A stretch of DNA of 51,392 nt from Desulfomicrobium sp. (lineage in GTDB: Bacteria; Desulfobacterota; Desulfovibrionia; Desulfovibrionales; Desulfomicrobiaceae), in assembly GCA_024709365.1 (NCBI GenBank), contig JANJWV010000168.1:1-51392 (forward strand), in the 5' to 3' direction. Both the position numbers and the translations under genes were made by a program. This document shows positions 18,003 to 27,885 of this stretch, one piece after another. The stretch's first letter is position 1. The number at the start of each line of letters is the position of its first letter. Below the pieces are notes generated by a model. It saw only the letters and a program-made list of their open reading frames with translations, made no database searches and was not told the origin of the DNA.

Positions 18003-18591
18003 TCAGCTGATCAGGTAAAAGAGTGGGAAAAGGAAGATCCAGACCAGGTCCACCAGATGCCAGTACAGCCCGCCGTTCTCCAGCAGTCCGAAGTCCTCGG
18101 CCGTGACCCTGCCCTGCCCGATGCGCAGCATGCAGAAGCCCAGGATGGCCGCGCCGATGACCACGTGCAGCCCGTGGGCCCCGGTCATGACGTAGTAGAG
18201 GCCGAAGAAGATGTTCGTGCCCCCGGCCTGCGCCATCTCCGACGATCCGGGGTAGATGCCGTGGGCGATCTTGGCCGACCACTCGAAGTACTTGTTGACC
18301 ATGAACACGCCGGCCAGGGCGATGGTCGCGGCCAGGAGGCCCTGGCACAGACCCCGCCGGCCCTGCTGCAGGGCCGAGATGGCCAGGGCCACGGTGAAGC
18401 TCGACGTGATGAGCACCACGGTGTTGGCCGCGCCGAAGATGCGGGACAGCTCCAGCCCGCCCTGGTGGAACTCGGCCGGGTAGCGGTGCAGGTAGATCGC
18501 GTACAGGAGGAAGAGCCCGCCGAAGAGCAGGATCTCCGTGAAGAGGAAGAGCCACATGCCGAACTTGTCGCCCAGATAATCCTTGTGCGGC

Positions 18592-18599
<8 letters not shown>
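18003..18599 (-). CDS. coxC: cytochrome c oxidase subunit III
   Basis: This 198-residue membrane subunit has about five helices, the short form common in bacterial caa3 and bo3 oxidases. FLFTEILLFGGLFLLYAIY carries the conserved Glu of the family near the N-terminus. FFGLYYVMTGAHGLHVVIGA is the signature, with THG replaced by GAHG in a closely equivalent position, and YWHLVDLVWIFLFPLFYLIS ends the protein. It overlaps the subunit I gene by 8 bases, implying translational coupling. Confidence 0.95.
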
Positions 18600-20211
<1,612 letters not shown>

Positions 20212-20228
20212 CGGGGGACCTCCGGGGA

Positions 20229-21224
20229 TCAGTTTCTGGGCCGGCGCTTCTTGCGACCGGCCAGCAGCAGGGAGACGAGGAGCACGCCCAGGATGAAGAG
20301 AATGCCCGTGGCCGTGATCTTCATGAAGTTGAACGCGTAGCGCTTGCCTGCCGGGTCGTAGGAAAAGCAGTAGGCCAGGACGCGCTTGACCGACAGTCCG
20401 ATCTGCTCCTTCCCGGCCTCGGTGGCGGCCATGGTCAGGTCGAAGGCCAGGGGCTTGGTGCCGTAGAGGTAGCGCACGACCTTGCCCTTGGGCGACACGG
20501 CCATGACGACCACGGGATGCAGAAAATCCTTGCCCTGTCGGCGGAAGCCGAAGCCCAGGGAGTCCGTCAGCAGGCGGATGTTCTTCTCGTCGCCCGTCAG
20601 GAAGCGCCAGCCGCTCTCGGGGTACTTGAAGTCCATGGCCGCCAGGTAGTTGCGCCGCTGGCTGGCCGCCAGTTCCGGCGTGTCCGTCTCGTCGAAGCTG
20701 ACGCTGACCACCTGGAAGTCAACTCCCGGCGTGAGCGTCACATCGGGCAGGACCTGCGTCAGGGAGCTCTGGATGATGGCGCAGACATTCGGGCAGGAAA
20801 AATAGATGGGCACGACGATGGTCGGCTTGTCGACGATCTGCCCGATGGTCACGGGCCGGCCGGATTCGTCGAGGAACACGGCTTCGGCGGCGATATACCC
20901 GCCGAGCTTCTCCGTCACGCCGATGTCCTGCGCCTCTTGGGCCGCAGGAGCGGGCTCCTGGTGGACATGCGGAGCCTGGGCGGGCGCGGCCGGGACGGCG
21001 TGCATGGAATGGTCCGCGGCGGCCCCGGACTCCTGCTGTGCGTCCGGAGACGCGCCGTGGCCGGAATGGTCGGCGGCAGGGATGGCCTGCTCCGCCTGCC
21101 CTGCAGTGGCCTGCTCCTGCGCGGACGCCGCCCGGGCAGCCTCGCGGGCCTGCCGCACGCCTGTCTGGGCCGCGAGGGGAGCCGGCAGCAGCAGAAAGAC
21201 GAGAAGGAGGATGATCGGACGCAC
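20229..21224 (-). CDS. SCO1/SenC copper chaperone with His-rich insert and C-terminal anchor
   Basis: The GTG at 21224 is taken as start because GAGGTCAAG precedes it and the encoded RPIILLLVFLLLPAPLAAQ is a clean signal peptide; the upstream part of the 559-residue track ORF is a shadow of c553. Residues about 20-105 are Ala/Gln/His-rich with repeated HxxH-like groups (DHSGHG, DHSMHA, HVHQE), a likely extra copper-binding arm. The thioredoxin-like SCO domain follows, with the copper ligands FSCPNVC and His in DFLHPVV. A C-terminal helix (TGILFILGVLLVSLLLA) and a basic tail anchor it. SCO proteins load copper into the CuA site of subunit II, encoded in the same operon. Confidence 0.92.
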   Translation of the reverse strand: MRPIILLLVFLLLPAPLAAQTGVRQAREAARAASAQEQATAGQAEQAIPAADHSGHGASPDAQQESGAAADHSMHAVPAAPAQAPHVHQEPAPAAQEAQDIGVTEKLGGYIAAEAVFLDESGRPVTIGQIVDKPTIVVPIYFSCPNVCAIIQSSLTQVLPDVTLTPGVDFQVVSVSFDETDTPELAASQRRNYLAAMDFKYPESGWRFLTGDEKNIRLLTDSLGFGFRRQGKDFLHPVVVMAVSPKGKVVRYLYGTKPLAFDLTMAATEAGKEQIGLSVKRVLAYCFSYDPAGKRYAFNFMKITATGILFILGVLLVSLLLAGRKKRRPRN

Positions 21225-21274
21225 CTTGACCTCGGCGGGGGTTGCGGGCCCTTGGCCCCTGGAGACGGGAGAAC

Positions 21275-21328
21275 GGCCCCCGGACGTGCCGGGCCCCGTT
21301 GCGGGACGATCCGGCCGGACCGGGGGCC
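21275..21328. other. GC-rich hairpin between c553 and SCO genes
   Basis: GGCCCCCGG (21275-21283) and CCGGGGGCC (21320-21328) form a perfect 9-bp stem around a 36-base, itself structured loop. It begins 6 bases after the c553 stop on the minus strand. There is no T run, so it may act as a 3'-end stabiliser or processing site that favours c553 over the downstream cox genes. Confidence 0.55.
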
Positions 21329-21334
21329 ACTCGG

Positions 21335-21637
21335 CTACAGACTGTCGACGTGGGCGGCCAGGGCTTCCAGATCGGCGTCGGACATGGGCTTGACCACGCG
21401 CTCCATCATGGCCTTCTTCTCGCCGCCGTAGGTCCCGGCCTTGTAGCCGGCCAGGGCCGCCTTGACCTCGTCCAGGGTCAGCGAGTTCAGGGGCCTGGTC
21501 ATGCCCATGGCCACCTTGGAGCCGTCGGCGCCGTGACAGCCCTTGCAGCTCTTGGCGTAGAGGTCGGCAGGACCTTCGGCCAGGGCGGGAACGGCGAACA
21601 ACAGGCAGGCGGCAAGGCAGATGAATGCGTATTTCAT
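21335..21637 (-). CDS. cytochrome c553 (monohaem)
   Basis: This 100-residue precursor has a signal peptide (MKYAFICLAACLLFAVPALA) and a single haem-c site CKGCH at 31-35. The following GADGSKVAMGMTRPL and the later GYKAGTYGGEKKAMMERVVKPMSDADLEAL closely follow Desulfovibrio cytochrome c553, including the Met that serves as sixth ligand. It is a small soluble periplasmic electron carrier. Its place in the cox operon makes it the natural electron donor to the diheme subunit II. The same gene neighbourhood is known in Desulfovibrio vulgaris. It is followed by a strong GC hairpin before SCO. Confidence 0.95.
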   Translation of the reverse strand: MKYAFICLAACLLFAVPALAEGPADLYAKSCKGCHGADGSKVAMGMTRPLNSLTLDEVKAALAGYKAGTYGGEKKAMMERVVKPMSDADLEALAAHVDSL

Positions 21638-21663
21638 GGCTATCTCCGATGGTTATGGTGTCG

Positions 21664-21975
21664 TCATTTGGGGGTGCAAACCGAGGCGCGCTTCTGCGGA
21701 TCGGCCAGAAAAGCGGAAACCGCCGACGCCTCGTCGGCCGTGAGCAGCTCGCTCTTGTACTCGGCCATGCGCAGCACGGTGGTCTGCCACCACTGGGCAT
21801 CACTCGTCTGCACAAGGCAGGACTTGTCCATCTCGTGGCAGTCCTGGCAGCGTTCGAGGATGAGGGCGCCGGTATCCTGGGCCCCGGCGAAGCAGGCCAG
21901 CAGGACAAGGACGGTCAGGAAGGCGGGCATGACGTGGGGCCTGCGACGAAGTGTCTGAATTACTTTCTCGGTCAT
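21664..21975 (-). CDS. small c-type cytochrome or haem-binding protein
   Basis: The first gene of the cox operon encodes about 103 residues. A basic N-terminus and hydrophobic stretch (VMPAFLTVLVLLACFAGAQ) form a signal peptide. It is followed by one haem-c motif, CQDCHEMDKSC, and by WWQTTVLRMAEYKSELLTADEASAVSAFL, the layout of short cytochrome c domains in which a helix follows a Trp/Met segment. I start it at the ATG at 21975, with CAGGAG some 11 bases upstream, rather than the GTG at 22017. Two further Cys (in DKSC and SVC) could form a disulfide. It probably takes part in the oxidase electron chain; no named family is recognised. Confidence 0.75.
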   Translation of the reverse strand: MTEKVIQTLRRRPHVMPAFLTVLVLLACFAGAQDTGALILERCQDCHEMDKSCLVQTSDAQWWQTTVLRMAEYKSELLTADEASAVSAFLADPQKRASVCTPK

Positions 21976-22224
21976 GTTCACGGCGAACTCCTGCGCGGAA
22001 GAAAAGTTGACGGTCACGGCAAGGATGCGCCCAGGAATTCATCGGCGCAAGGCCCGGCACGTGATCGGCCTCAAGTTTTCTTTTTACATCCAAGGCTTCA
22101 AAAAGGCCAGCCGCAAGCAGCGATGTTTTTCTGCGCAAGGCCAGCAGGCGGCAACGCACACAAGAATCTTGCTTTTCCGGACACAATCCGACAAAAGCGG
22201 ACCGACCATCCCCCGGAGACGCAC

Positions 22225-23658
22225 GTGGCCGACATTCTCATCATCGACGACGACAAGGATTTTTCACGCTCCTTCCAGCGCATCATCGAGCGCATGGGGC
22301 ACACCTGCAACGTGGCGCACTCCATCAGGGAAGCCCTGGCCATCGTGGCCGGCACGGACTGCGACCTCATCTTCCTCGACGTGAACCTGCCCGACGGCAA
22401 CGGCCTGGCGCACATCAAGCAGTTCCAGGCCCTGCCGTCCCTGCCCGAGGTGGTCATCCTCACGGGCGACGGCGACTCCGACGGCGCGGCCCTGGCCATC
22501 GCCAACGGCGCCTGGGACTATGTGGGCAAGCCCATCTCGGTCAGCGCCATCACCCTCATCCTGCAGCGGGCCATGGCCTACCGCGCCTCCAAGGGCGCCG
22601 GCGGGCGGCGCAAGGTCAAGCGCAGCGCCATCATCGGCGAGAGCCCCAGGATCATGGCCTGCCTGGAGACCATGGGCAAGGCTGCGCGCAGCAAGGCCAA
22701 CGTCATCATCACCGGCGAGACGGGCACGGGCAAGGAGCTCTTCGCCCGCGGCATCCACGAGAACGGCGAAACGCCCGGCAAGCTCGTGGTCATCGACTGC
22801 ACGAACCTGTCCACGCACCTGGCCGAGAGCACCCTCTTCGGGCACGTCAAGGGCTCCTTCACCAGCGCCCACGAGTCGCGCGACGGCCTCTTCAAGCTGG
22901 CCGACAACGGCACGGTCTTCCTGGACGAGATCGCGGAGCTGGGCCTCGACCTGCAGAAGAACCTGCTGCGCGTCCTGCAGGAGCGCAAGTTCCGGCCCAT
23001 CGGTTCCAAGGAGGAGGTCGCCAGCAACTTCCGGGTCATCGCGGCCACCAACCGCGACCTGCGCCGGATGGTCGAGGACGGCAGCTTCCGCAGCGACCTC
23101 TTCTACCGCCTGAACGGGCACCATATCCAGATTCCGTCCCTGCGCGAACGCATGGAGGACATCCCTCTGCTGGCGGAATACTACGTGGAGAAAGTCTGCC
23201 GCGAGAACCAGACCCCGCGCAAGCAGCTCACGCCCGAATTCCTGGGGGCCCTGTCCGCCTTCCAGTGGCCGGGCAACGTACGCGAGTTCGTCAACGCCGT
23301 GGCCGTGGCCGTGGACAACGCAACGGACGAACCGAGCCTCTACAGCCACCACCTGCCCATCGACGTGCGCATCGGCATCGCCCGCAGCGCCTTCCGGCCC
23401 AAACCCGAGAAGGCCCAGCCCGTGGTCATCGAACCGGCAACGCTGACCTGCCCCCTGCAGATGCCCTTCGTCCCCGGCGGCGACCTGCCCCAGTTCCGGG
23501 ACGCGCGCGAGACGGTGGTCAACCAGCTCGAAAAGGCCTACCTGCAACAGCTCGCCCAGCAGTGCGGCAACGACGTGGCAGGGGCGTGCGAACGTTCGGG
23601 GCTCTCCAGGGCCAGGCTGTACGAACTGCTGAAGAAGCATTCCGTGCGACTGCGGTGA
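22225..23658 (+). CDS. sigma-54-type response regulator (receiver-AAA-HTH)
   Basis: The GTG at 22225 with GGAG 9 bases upstream gives 477 residues; the long track ORF from 21625 includes antisense cytochrome sequence. The receiver domain has DDD at 8-10 and the phospho-acceptor Asp52 in LIFLDVNLPDG. The AAA+ domain has Walker A GETGTGKE, Walker B VFLDEI and WPGNVREF. The loop that contacts sigma-54, normally GAFTGA, reads GSFTSA, two substitutions at important positions. A Fis-type helix-turn-helix ends it (NDVAGACERSGLSRARLYELL). It is divergent from the oxidase operon and upstream of the VKOR gene, so those are likely targets. No kinase gene is adjacent. Confidence 0.93.
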   Translation: MADILIIDDDKDFSRSFQRIIERMGHTCNVAHSIREALAIVAGTDCDLIFLDVNLPDGNGLAHIKQFQALPSLPEVVILTGDGDSDGAALAIANGAWDYVGKPISVSAITLILQRAMAYRASKGAGGRRKVKRSAIIGESPRIMACLETMGKAARSKANVIITGETGTGKELFARGIHENGETPGKLVVIDCTNLSTHLAESTLFGHVKGSFTSAHESRDGLFKLADNGTVFLDEIAELGLDLQKNLLRVLQERKFRPIGSKEEVASNFRVIAATNRDLRRMVEDGSFRSDLFYRLNGHHIQIPSLRERMEDIPLLAEYYVEKVCRENQTPRKQLTPEFLGALSAFQWPGNVREFVNAVAVAVDNATDEPSLYSHHLPIDVRIGIARSAFRPKPEKAQPVVIEPATLTCPLQMPFVPGGDLPQFRDARETVVNQLEKAYLQQLAQQCGNDVAGACERSGLSRARLYELLKKHSVRLR

Positions 23659-23731
23659 CGCCCATCAAGCCGCTTGACGCAACGCCCTGACGCGATACAC
23701 AAACACGCATTCATCCAACCGGGAGTCTGTC

Positions 23732-24721
23732 ATGACCAAGGTCTCACGATACGCCCTGCTCACCTTCCTCTTCCTGGCAGCCTCGTTCCTTTCGGCCGAG
23801 GTCTGGATGCAGGCCATCCGCCACACCTCCTTCTGCACCACCTCGTCCTGCGACGTGGTCGGGGAGTACGTGCGCTTCGGCGAAGGAAACCTCATCAAGA
23901 TGGGCGCCGCCTTCTTCTGGTTCCTGTGGTCCCTGGCCTTTTTCGGCGGCCGCTACGACAGGAAGTGGATCTGGGGCTCGGCCACGCTGCTCCTCTTCGG
24001 CGCCCTGGCCTTCGACGGCGCCATCCTCGGCTTCCAGTTCATGGGCCTCAAGGAGAAGTGCCTGCTGTGCATCGTGGTAGGGGCCATGCTCTTCGTCACG
24101 CTGTCACTCTTCTCCTGGGTAAGGCGGACCATCCTGACCCTTTTTCTGGGCATCGCCGTGTGGACGGGCGGGTTCGCGGCCAACGCCGTGCTTGACCTCA
24201 ACGTCACGCCGCCGGCCATCGTCGACACGGCCTTCACGACCTGGCAGAACGCGCCCGACAACGCGCCCCAGCATGTGCTCTTCTTCAGCCTGCACTGCGA
24301 CCACTGCTCCAAGATCCTGGCCAACCTGTCCATCAACGCCCAGACCCTGCCCGGCAAGTGGCACCTGGCCAGCACGGACAACAAGGAGGAGGATTTCTAC
24401 CGCCTGGCCTCGGTCCTGCAGTCCGAGGAAGGAAAGCAGAACCCCTTCCTGGAGATCCTGCGCGTCGAGAGCCTGGACAAGCCCGAACCCGTGCCCGTGA
24501 GCGACGACCTGCGCCAGACCGTGCGCACGGCCCGGGCCTACTTCAAGATGAAGGGCTTCCAGGGCATCCCGGTCCTGGTGGTCCTGGAGAGGCCGGGCTG
24601 GGAGATGGTCCTGCGCGGAGAGAACAACATCACCGAATACCTGCGCATCCGCGGTTTCCTCAAACGCGAGCTGCACTTCCCCGACCCGCCCAAGGCCAAT
24701 GGGAACGCGACGCAGGGCTAG
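23732..24721 (+). CDS. VKOR-like membrane oxidoreductase fused to a thioredoxin-like domain
   Basis: The first 160 residues are a VKOR-type bundle. After a hydrophobic start come CTTSSCDVVGEYVRFG, the loop with two Cys, LIKMGAAFFWFLW, and CLLC, the active-site CxxC at the membrane face. The C-terminal 150 residues are a thioredoxin-like domain with HCDHCSKIL (CxxC), and FQGIPVLVVLE containing the cis-Pro. Such fusions reoxidise DsbA-like thiols through quinone and drive disulfide formation outside the membrane, or act in cytochrome maturation. It follows the regulator gene by 73 bases with a GGGAG site and may be its target. Confidence 0.87.
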   Translation: MTKVSRYALLTFLFLAASFLSAEVWMQAIRHTSFCTTSSCDVVGEYVRFGEGNLIKMGAAFFWFLWSLAFFGGRYDRKWIWGSATLLLFGALAFDGAILGFQFMGLKEKCLLCIVVGAMLFVTLSLFSWVRRTILTLFLGIAVWTGGFAANAVLDLNVTPPAIVDTAFTTWQNAPDNAPQHVLFFSLHCDHCSKILANLSINAQTLPGKWHLASTDNKEEDFYRLASVLQSEEGKQNPFLEILRVESLDKPEPVPVSDDLRQTVRTARAYFKMKGFQGIPVLVVLERPGWEMVLRGENNITEYLRIRGFLKRELHFPDPPKANGNATQG

Positions 24722-24723
24722 GC

Positions 24724-25547
24724 ATGAAAAGTGACATCACCATCTTCGAAGAAGCGAAAATCCGGCGCGTGTACGATGAAAAGGCAGAAATCTGGTTTTT
24801 CTCGGTCGTCGACATCCTTAAAGTGCTGACCGATCAACCTGATTTTCAAACAGCCCGCAAATATTGGAACAAGCTCAAAGAGCGGTTGAAAAAAGAAGGA
24901 AGTGAAGTGGTGACAAATTGTCACCAGTTGAAACTGACTGCCGAGGACGGCAAACGGCGATTGACGGACGTAGCCGACGCCGAAACGCTTTTGCGTCTGG
25001 TCCAGTCCGTTCCCAGCCAGAAGGCGGAACCGATCAAGCTATGGCTCGCCAAGGTCGGCTACGAGCGCATGCGGGAAATGGCCGACCCGGAAATCGCCCT
25101 GAACCGCTCCCGCGAACTGTGGCAAAAACATGGACGGTCTGAGAAATGGATCGAGCAGCGCATGCTCGGCCAGGAAACGCGCAACCAGCTGACGGATTAC
25201 TGGAAAAATCACGACATCAAGGAAGGGCAGGAGTTCGCCATCCTGACGAACATCATTCACCAGGAGTGGTCCGATCTGAGCGTGAAGCAGCATAAGGCGC
25301 TGAAGAAATTGAAGTCGCAAAACCTGCGCGATCACATGACCGACGCCGAGCTGATCTTCACCGCCTTGCCGAGCTCTCCACCCGCCAGATTGCGGAAAGC
25401 ATGAACGCGACAGGCCTTGAAGAAAACAAGGTCGCCGGGAAGCGTGGCGGCGGCATCGCCCGTCAAGCCAGAAAAGAACTGGAAGAAACAACGGGACGCA
25501 ACGTCATCAGCAACGAGAGCGGACTGCCGCCCGGTATTGACGAATAG
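24724..25547 (+). pseudogene. BRO-N/phage-antirepressor-like protein with a one-base frameshift
   Basis: The reading frame from ATG 24724 encodes a Bro-N domain (IRRVYDEKAEIWFFSVVDILKVL, TARKYWNKLKERLKKEGSE, LKLTAEDGKRRLTDVAD). It then continues as the usual C-terminal half (WLAKVGYERMREMADPEIAL). At DAELIFTAL it runs into a stop at 25404. Adding one base near 25366 lets the next frame continue as GELSTRQIAESMNATGLEENKVAGKRGGG and so on to the TAG at 25545-25547, the expected family tail. The gene is visibly less GC-rich than its neighbours, suggesting horizontal acquisition. It starts two bases after the VKOR stop, with no good ribosome binding site. Family members occur in phages and on chromosomes; the function is unclear. 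Confidence 0.85.
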
Positions 25548-25600
25548 CCGGGCTCGCTCCGCCCTTTCCGGCGCGATGACCGCGCGCCTCGCGCAACTCC

Positions 25601-25640
25601 AAAAAGAAACCTCGCCATCAACTCCGGCGAGGTTTCCTTG
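25601..25640. terminator. bidirectional rho-independent terminator
   Basis: GAAACCTCGCC (25606-25616) and GGCGAGGTTTC (25626-25636) form an 11-bp stem around a 9-base loop. On the minus strand the stem is followed by TTTTT, an ideal terminator for murA. On the plus strand it is followed by CTTGTTTCT, a weaker tail serving the BRO-like gene. Confidence 0.9.
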
Positions 25641-25672
25641 TTTCTATCTTCCGCGGCATGCCGCCCGGACTT

Positions 25673-26923
25673 CTATTCCTGTTCGCGCATGATCCTCGCG
25701 CCCACGGCGCCGAGCTTCACTTCCATCTGCTCGTAGCCTCGGTCCAGGTGGTAGATGCGGCGCACGTCGGTGCGGCCAGTGGCGGCCAGGCCGGCCAGGA
25801 CCAGGCAGGCGCTGGCCCGCAGGTCCGAGGCCATGACCGTGGCGCCCTTCAGGGAGTCAACCCCGCGCACCATGGCGCTCTGGCCCGAGAGGGAGATGTG
25901 CGCGCCCAGGCGGGCGAGCTCCTGCACGTGCATGAAGCGGTTCTCGAAGATGCCCTCGGTGATGACGCCCGCGCCACGGCTGACGCACATCAGCGCCATG
26001 ATCTGGGCCTGCATGTCCGTGGGAAAGCCCGGGTAGGGCCGGGTGGAGAGGTCCACGCAGTTCAGGGGGCCGTCGACGGTGGCCCGCAGGGTGTCGCGGT
26101 CGCCCTCGATGACCATGCCCATTTCCTTGAGCTTGAAGATGACGGCGTCGAGGGCGTCCACCGGGCAGTCCTTGAGGGTCAGGTCGCCCTTGGTGATGCC
26201 CGCGGCCACCAGATACGTCCCAGCCTCGATGCGGTCCGGCATGACGCGGTAGGATGTGCCGTGCAGGCTCTCCACGCCCTGGATGCGCACCACGCTCGTG
26301 CCGTGGCCGGAGATCTTGGCCCCGCAGCTGTTCAGGAATTCGGCCAGGTCCTGGATCTCGGGCTCGCGGGCCGCGTTCTCCAGCACCGTCTCGCCCTCGG
26401 CCAGGGTGGCGGCCATGATGAGATGCTCGGTGCCGCCCACGGTCGGGAAGTCGAGCTGGATGTGCGCGCCCTTCAAACGGTCGCAGTTGCCGATGATGTC
26501 GCCGCTCTCCAGTTCGAAGACCGCGCCCATCTGCTCCAGGCCCTTCAGGTGCATGTCCACGGGCCGGGCGCCAATGGCGCATCCGCCGGGCAGGGCCACG
26601 CGGGCGCGGCCCAGACGGGCCAGGAGCGGCCCCAGGCACAGGACCGAGGCGCGCATGGTGCGGACCAGGTCGTAGGGGGCTTCGGGTTTCAGGTTGCAGG
26701 ACTTGAGGTAGACTTCGCCTTCGGTGTATTCCGCCGTGCAGCCCAGCAGTTCCAGGAGTTTCAGGGTGGTGCCGATGTCGCGCAGATCCGGCACGTTGGA
26801 CAGGCGCACCTCCCCCTCGACGAGGATGGAGGCCAGGAGGATAGGCAGTGCAGCGTTCTTGGAGCCGCTGATGGTCACGGTGCCCTTGAGGGGGACGCCG
26901 CCTTCGATGACGAGTTTGTCCAT
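25673..26923 (-). CDS. murA: UDP-N-acetylglucosamine 1-carboxyvinyltransferase
   Basis: MurA transfers enolpyruvate from PEP to UDP-GlcNAc, the first committed step of peptidoglycan synthesis, in the cytosol. The 416-residue protein opens with [28 protein letters not shown], holding the conserved Lys-Asn pair. It carries [16 protein letters not shown] with the catalytic Cys that fosfomycin alkylates. [11 protein letters not shown] and the late [17 protein letters not shown] segment are also characteristic. The start is preceded by AAGGA. It is followed by a strong terminator and appears monocistronic or paired with the upstream VOC gene, 37 bases away. Confidence 0.97.
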   Translation of the reverse strand: MDKLVIEGGVPLKGTVTISGSKNAALPILLASILVEGEVRLSNVPDLRDIGTTLKLLELLGCTAEYTEGEVYLKSCNLKPEAPYDLVRTMRASVLCLGPLLARLGRARVALPGGCAIGARPVDMHLKGLEQMGAVFELESGDIIGNCDRLKGAHIQLDFPTVGGTEHLIMAATLAEGETVLENAAREPEIQDLAEFLNSCGAKISGHGTSVVRIQGVESLHGTSYRVMPDRIEAGTYLVAAGITKGDLTLKDCPVDALDAVIFKLKEMGMVIEGDRDTLRATVDGPLNCVDLSTRPYPGFPTDMQAQIMALMCVSRGAGVITEGIFENRFMHVQELARLGAHISLSGQSAMVRGVDSLKGATVMASDLRASACLVLAGLAATGRTDVRRIYHLDRGYEQMEVKLGAVGARIMREQE

Positions 26924-26960
26924 TATAAATCCTTGCAGGTGAGGCGGGAGTTCCCGTCGC

Positions 26961-27545
26961 TCACGGTTTCTTCTTGCTGAACGCGGCGCGCACGGCTTCC
27001 GCTTCGCCGGGATAGATGTCGAATTCTTCTGTCCGCGGACCCGGCGCCTTCCAGCGCGCCGGCCGCGGCTCGCTGCCTTCGCGGGCCGCAGGCGTCGGAC
27101 GGGAATCGATCATGATGGGGCTTTCGTGCACGTCGCAGTCGGGAACGGGCCAGCTGAACTCGATGGGGATGTTGTTCGGGTCGAAGGAATAGAGGGAGAT
27201 GATGAACCCGTGGTCGATGAGTTCCGAGGCCCAGAAGCCGTTGGTTTCGAGGAGGTCCTTCAGGCGAGTCAATTCGTCGACGCCGTCCACACCGAAGGAC
27301 AGGTGGTCGAAGGCCGCCGGCCCCTTGACCGGCGCGCCGTGGTCCTTCTCCGCGACGGGCTCCACGCCCGGCCATTCGAAGAAGGCGATGCAGTCCGTCG
27401 GCGTGATCTCGAAGAAGTAGTGGCGGTAGCCCGGATGCCCCATGCCCACCACCAGGCGCATGCCCAGCAGGTCGCGCCAGAAATGGACGGTCTTGTCCAT
27501 GTCCGCGGTGACCATGGCGAGATGGTTGATACCGGTGAATGCCAC
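26961..27545 (-). CDS. VOC-superfamily (glyoxalase/dioxygenase-like) protein
   Basis: I start this gene at the GTG at 27545 ([25 protein letters not shown]), which has a perfect GGAGGT site; the track start at 27647 runs back into a tRNA. Two beta-alpha-beta-beta-beta repeats are visible. Candidate metal ligands are His in INHLAMV, His in FDHLSFGVD and Glu in NIPIEFSW, as in glyoxalase I and extradiol dioxygenases. The C-terminal 45 residues are Pro/Arg/Glu-rich and specific to this protein. The substrate is unknown. Its ribosome binding site begins immediately after the T tract of the tRNA terminator, so it may be expressed by read-through from the tRNA-His promoter. Confidence 0.85.
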   Translation of the reverse strand: MAFTGINHLAMVTADMDKTVHFWRDLLGMRLVVGMGHPGYRHYFFEITPTDCIAFFEWPGVEPVAEKDHGAPVKGPAAFDHLSFGVDGVDELTRLKDLLETNGFWASELIDHGFIISLYSFDPNNIPIEFSWPVPDCDVHESPIMIDSRPTPAAREGSEPRPARWKAPGPRTEEFDIYPGEAEAVRAAFSKKKP

Positions 27546-27555
27546 GCAAACCTCC

Positions 27556-27590
27556 AAAAAAAAGCAGAACCAGTTCTTATCCGGTTCTGC
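27556..27590 (-). terminator. terminator downstream of the second tRNA-His
   Basis: On the minus strand GCAGAACC and GGTTCTGC pair around an 11-base loop, followed by eight T. The T run merges directly into the GGAGG ribosome binding site of the VOC gene. Confidence 0.88.
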
Positions 27591-27602
27591 CTGAGTGTCA
27601 AA

Positions 27603-27679
27603 TGGGGTGAGTGACGCGGCTTGAACGCGCGACATCCTGGGCCACAACCAGGTGCTCTGCCTGCTGAGCTACACCCACC
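27603..27679 (-). tRNA. tRNA-His (GTG), downstream copy
   Basis: The 77-nt gene has the full cloverleaf. The acceptor stem GGTGGGTG pairs with CACTCACC, which includes the G(-1):C73 pair unique to tRNA-His. The anticodon loop TTGTGGC is closed by CCTGG/CCAGG, the T loop is GTTCAAGCC-like, and the 3' CCA is encoded. The anticodon is GTG. It is identical to the other copy except for one D-arm base (G instead of A). Confidence 0.96.
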
Positions 27680-27688
27680 ACGAGGGAT

Positions 27689-27713
27689 AAAAAAAGGGAC
27701 AGCGAGCTGTCCC
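27689..27713 (-). terminator. terminator between the two tRNA-His genes
   Basis: On the minus strand GGGACAGC and GCTGTCCC pair as a near-perfect stem with a minimal loop, followed by a run of seven T. It would end transcripts of the upstream tRNA-His, so the downstream copy depends on read-through or its own promoter. Confidence 0.9.
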
Positions 27714-27724
27714 GTATGTGCGAA

Positions 27725-27801
27725 TGGGGTGAGTGACGCGGCTTGAACGCGCGACATCCTGGGCCACAACCAGGTGCTCTGCCTACTGAGCTACACCCAC
27801 C
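27725..27801 (-). tRNA. tRNA-His (GTG), upstream copy
   Basis: This 77-nt gene has the same cloverleaf, G(-1), GTG anticodon and encoded CCA as the other copy. The single difference is an A in place of G in the D arm. It lies 10 bases downstream of the predicted transcription start of a strong sigma-70 promoter. Confidence 0.96.
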
Positions 27802-27810
27802 ACGTGAGAG

Positions 27811-27846
27811 GAAAAACTCTCTACCCAAGCCCCCTTCCCCGGTCAA
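27811..27846 (-). promoter_or_regulatory. sigma-70 promoter of the tRNA-His genes
   Basis: Read on the minus strand, TTGACC (27841-27846) and TAGAGA (27818-27823) are separated by 17 bases. The predicted start is near 27811, about 10 bases before the mature tRNA 5' end. Confidence 0.75.
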
Positions 27847-27885
27847 GCAAAAATCGCGGGAAAAATCACCTTGCGGCCACCACCC

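Noticed and set aside
22018-22224. Sigma-54 promoters in the oxidase/regulator intergenic region
   Set aside because: CGGCACG-N4-CGGC and TGGCC-N7-AAGC have correct GG-GC spacing but poor -12 boxes; I could not defend either.
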